In this document: one piece after another, positions 6,669 through 7,909 of the stretch | Numbering within the stretch: position 1 is the first letter of the stretch | Layout: each line of letters opens with the position of its first letter | Assembly: GCA_900549975.1 (NCBI GenBank) | Contig: URQK01000076.1 | Span: forward strand, 1 to 7,909 | DNA: 7,909 nucleotides | From: an uncultured Mollicutes bacterium | GTDB lineage: Bacteria > Bacillota_I > Bacilli_A > RFN20 > CAG-826 | Direction: 5' to 3' | The notes under the pieces: model-generated | Databases searched by the model: none | Told to the model about the DNA's origin: nothing | The model's input: the letters and a program-made list of their open reading frames with translations, nothing else | Translations under genes and position numbers: made by a program

Positions 6669-7472
6669 TTACTTAACAACTTTATATTTATAATTTTCTT
6701 TTTGATAACTCAATATCTTATTGATATCTTTTAAATTATATCGCCGCTTATTAGTAACAACTATTAATTTATCTGGTAAATCTTTTTCACTTTCAATAAT
6801 GGCATATACTACTCCTTTATAAACTTCGCTATTATCCATTTTTCCCCCAAGTGTAATAACTTTTTGATATTCATTATCAACTGTAATTATTTCTTTTATA
6901 AAGCCATAATTAATAGAAGTTGATGCTTTTTTAGATATAGCATTTTGATTATCAACATACACAGTTACTTCTTGGCCAATTAGTTTTTTTAACTTTTCGC
7001 GTATAAGATATTTTTTTAATAATCTATAAGCATACTCTTGAACATTAGGAATTTGATAATTTATGCTTTCTATCATTTTTTCACATGCTTGTTCAATATC
7101 AAACGTATGATAAATATTATAATATTTGATTATTTCTTTCGCATTAAATAATGTAAATATTTTTTTGCTAGTTATCTTTAGAATAATCGCTAGCGCTCTA
7201 TAAATATAGCCAATCCAAAACATTTCATCGACTGAATATTTTATTTTTCCATATGTGGACTTTCCATATTCGTTTTCTAGTTCGATAAAACAATCATTTA
7301 AATCTAAAGAAGTTACAAAAAAACTATAATCATCAAATTTTTTTGCTAAATTTGATGACATAAATCTTCTAATAAAAATTAGTGAACTACAATGAGTTTT
7401 ATCAAGAGATTCTTCAAATAATTTACCCTGCAACTGGCATAATTTTCTTTCATTAAAATCTAACTTTTTCAT
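6669..7472 (-). CDS. Antitoxin-like protein fused to a pyrophosphatase-like domain
   Basis: A soluble protein of 267 residues with two parts. Residues 1-137 (LCQLQGKLFEES, FIRRFM, YGKIKYS, FWIGYIYRA, YHTFDIEQACEKMIES) match, from memory, the helical protein usually encoded after DUF3990-type toxin genes; the WIGYIYR to YHT...ACE stretch is DUF3791-like. Residues 163-267 (LIGQEVTVYVDN, INYGFIKEI, DNEYQKVITLG, YKGVVYAII, DKLIVVTNKRRYNLKDI) follow the order of small clostridial inorganic pyrophosphatases. One of the aspartates expected in the metal site is kept (Asp199), but the D of the usual QDxYILG is Lys204, so activity is doubtful. The ATG at 7472 overlaps the upstream stop codon (ATGA) and has no good ribosome binding site, so it depends on translational coupling. 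An antitoxin role is inferred. Confidence 0.7.
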   Translation of the reverse strand: MKKLDFNERKLCQLQGKLFEESLDKTHCSSLIFIRRFMSSNLAKKFDDYSFFVTSLDLNDCFIELENEYGKSTYGKIKYSVDEMFWIGYIYRALAIILKITSKKIFTLFNAKEIIKYYNIYHTFDIEQACEKMIESINYQIPNVQEYAYRLLKKYLIREKLKKLIGQEVTVYVDNQNAISKKASTSINYGFIKEIITVDNEYQKVITLGGKMDNSEVYKGVVYAIIESEKDLPDKLIVVTNKRRYNLKDINKILSYQKENYKYKVVK

Positions 7473-7909
7473 TTTAAAAATTCGTCAATATATTGACCCT
7501 TTCCACGATACTCAATTCTTGCAACTTTTACTTTGTTTAAATTACTATTATTGTTAGCTAATCGCTTGTTTTTATACTCTTCTTTTTCATTATTTGATAA
7601 AAAACAAATTTTAATAAATTTTAAATTATTAATTGCTTTATTTGTTTTTATTACATATTGTGAGCCTAGATTTGTAGCCGCAAGTGCATGCTCGCATTGC
7701 TCATTTGTTATGCTACCATCAACGAATTCAGAAATTAAATCAAACATTCTATTATCGGCAATTGGAGCAATAATTACATCAGCATCATCTATTTTTTTAA
7801 CAATGTTTTTAATAAGATTATTATCTTTATACTCTATAATCCAACCACGATAATACGCAATTGCTAACATCCATTCGGTATTCACATTAAATTTTACAAT
7901 TTTTAAATC
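7469..7909 (-). CDS. DUF3990-like (ADP-ribosyltransferase-type) putative toxin, 5' end cut by the window
   Basis: The frame is open to the last base of the window; the 9 codons before the GTG at 7885 read DLKIVKFNV-, which continues the domain, so the GTG is probably internal and the true start lies outside. Visible features are KIVKFN...W...YYRGW, the core (D)VIIAPIADNRMFDLISEF (about 35-60 residues after the GTG), GSITNEQCEHAL, LGSQYVIKTNKAINNLKF, and a basic C-terminal stretch ending KVARIEYRGKGQYIDEFLK. This order matches the C-terminal half of DUF3990, an ADP-ribosyltransferase-fold family found in toxin-antitoxin and polymorphic toxins. The N-terminal NAD-binding part (YHG-type motif) would be off the window, so activity cannot be judged. 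The gene is translationally coupled to the antitoxin-like gene by ATGA. Confidence 0.6.
   Translation of the reverse strand, partial: DLKIVKFNVNTEWMLAIAYYRGWIIEYKDNNLIKNIVKKIDDADVIIAPIADNRMFDLISEFVDGSITNEQCEHALAATNLGSQYVIKTNKAINNLKFIKICFLSNNEKEEYKNKRLANNNSNLNKVKVARIEYRGKGQYIDEFLK

Noticed and set aside
7883..7885. GTG as the start of the DUF3990-like gene
   Set aside because: The frame stays open to base 7909 and the upstream residues continue the domain pattern (LKIVKF). There is no ribosome binding site before the GTG. The gene is better described as cut at its 5' end.

Overview
The window is AT-rich DNA from a low-GC Gram-positive bacterium. It is most likely an uncultured, gut-type member of class Bacilli (the Erysipelotrichia, RF39 or Acholeplasma side of the group). 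The reasons are very A/T-biased codon use, strong GGAGG ribosome binding sites, lipoproteins with a Cys lipobox, a Listeria-Bacteroides (InlB B-type) repeat, a T-box leader on tyrS, and the gene set murC, YtxH-like, ccpA-like, tyrS, which are also close neighbours in Bacillus. Tryptophan is read from TGG, and one gene ends in TGA followed within a few codons by a good start, so the standard bacterial code fits and the mycoplasma code does not. The presence of murC implies a peptidoglycan wall.

All recognisable protein genes are on the minus strand, so the window reads from right to left. At the right edge is a coupled pair with an ATGA overlap. The first gene (7469-7909, cut by the window edge) resembles the C-terminal part of DUF3990 ADP-ribosyltransferase-like toxins. 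The second (6669-7472) has an N-terminal half like the usual antitoxin partner and a C-terminal half like a small inorganic pyrophosphatase with altered metal-binding residues. Next come murC (5356-6627) and a small YtxH-like membrane protein (5072-5338), closed by a terminator at 5020-5050. A LacI-family regulator, most likely CcpA (3926-4921), follows with its own promoter. An operator-like dyad lies exactly in the promoter spacer. Its stop codon lies inside the -10 box of the next unit, tyrS, which is preceded by a full tyrosine T-box riboswitch (about 3690-3915) and ends in a strong terminator (2399-2445).

Between tyrS and the left part is the only plus-strand unit: a free-standing RNA of about 230 nt (about 2154-2386) with its own TATAAT promoter, a closing helix, several internal hairpins and a terminator. 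It encodes no protein and I could not assign it to a known family. It is the best candidate in the window for something undescribed.

The left part holds surface genes: a lipoprotein with a transglutaminase-like domain (989-1990), a 63-residue protein of three YG..IG repeats (758-949) probably in the same transcript, and a second lipoprotein with an InlB-type repeat (1-545) that runs without a stop into a 39-base T homopolymer at the window start. That homopolymer is probably a contig-end artefact.
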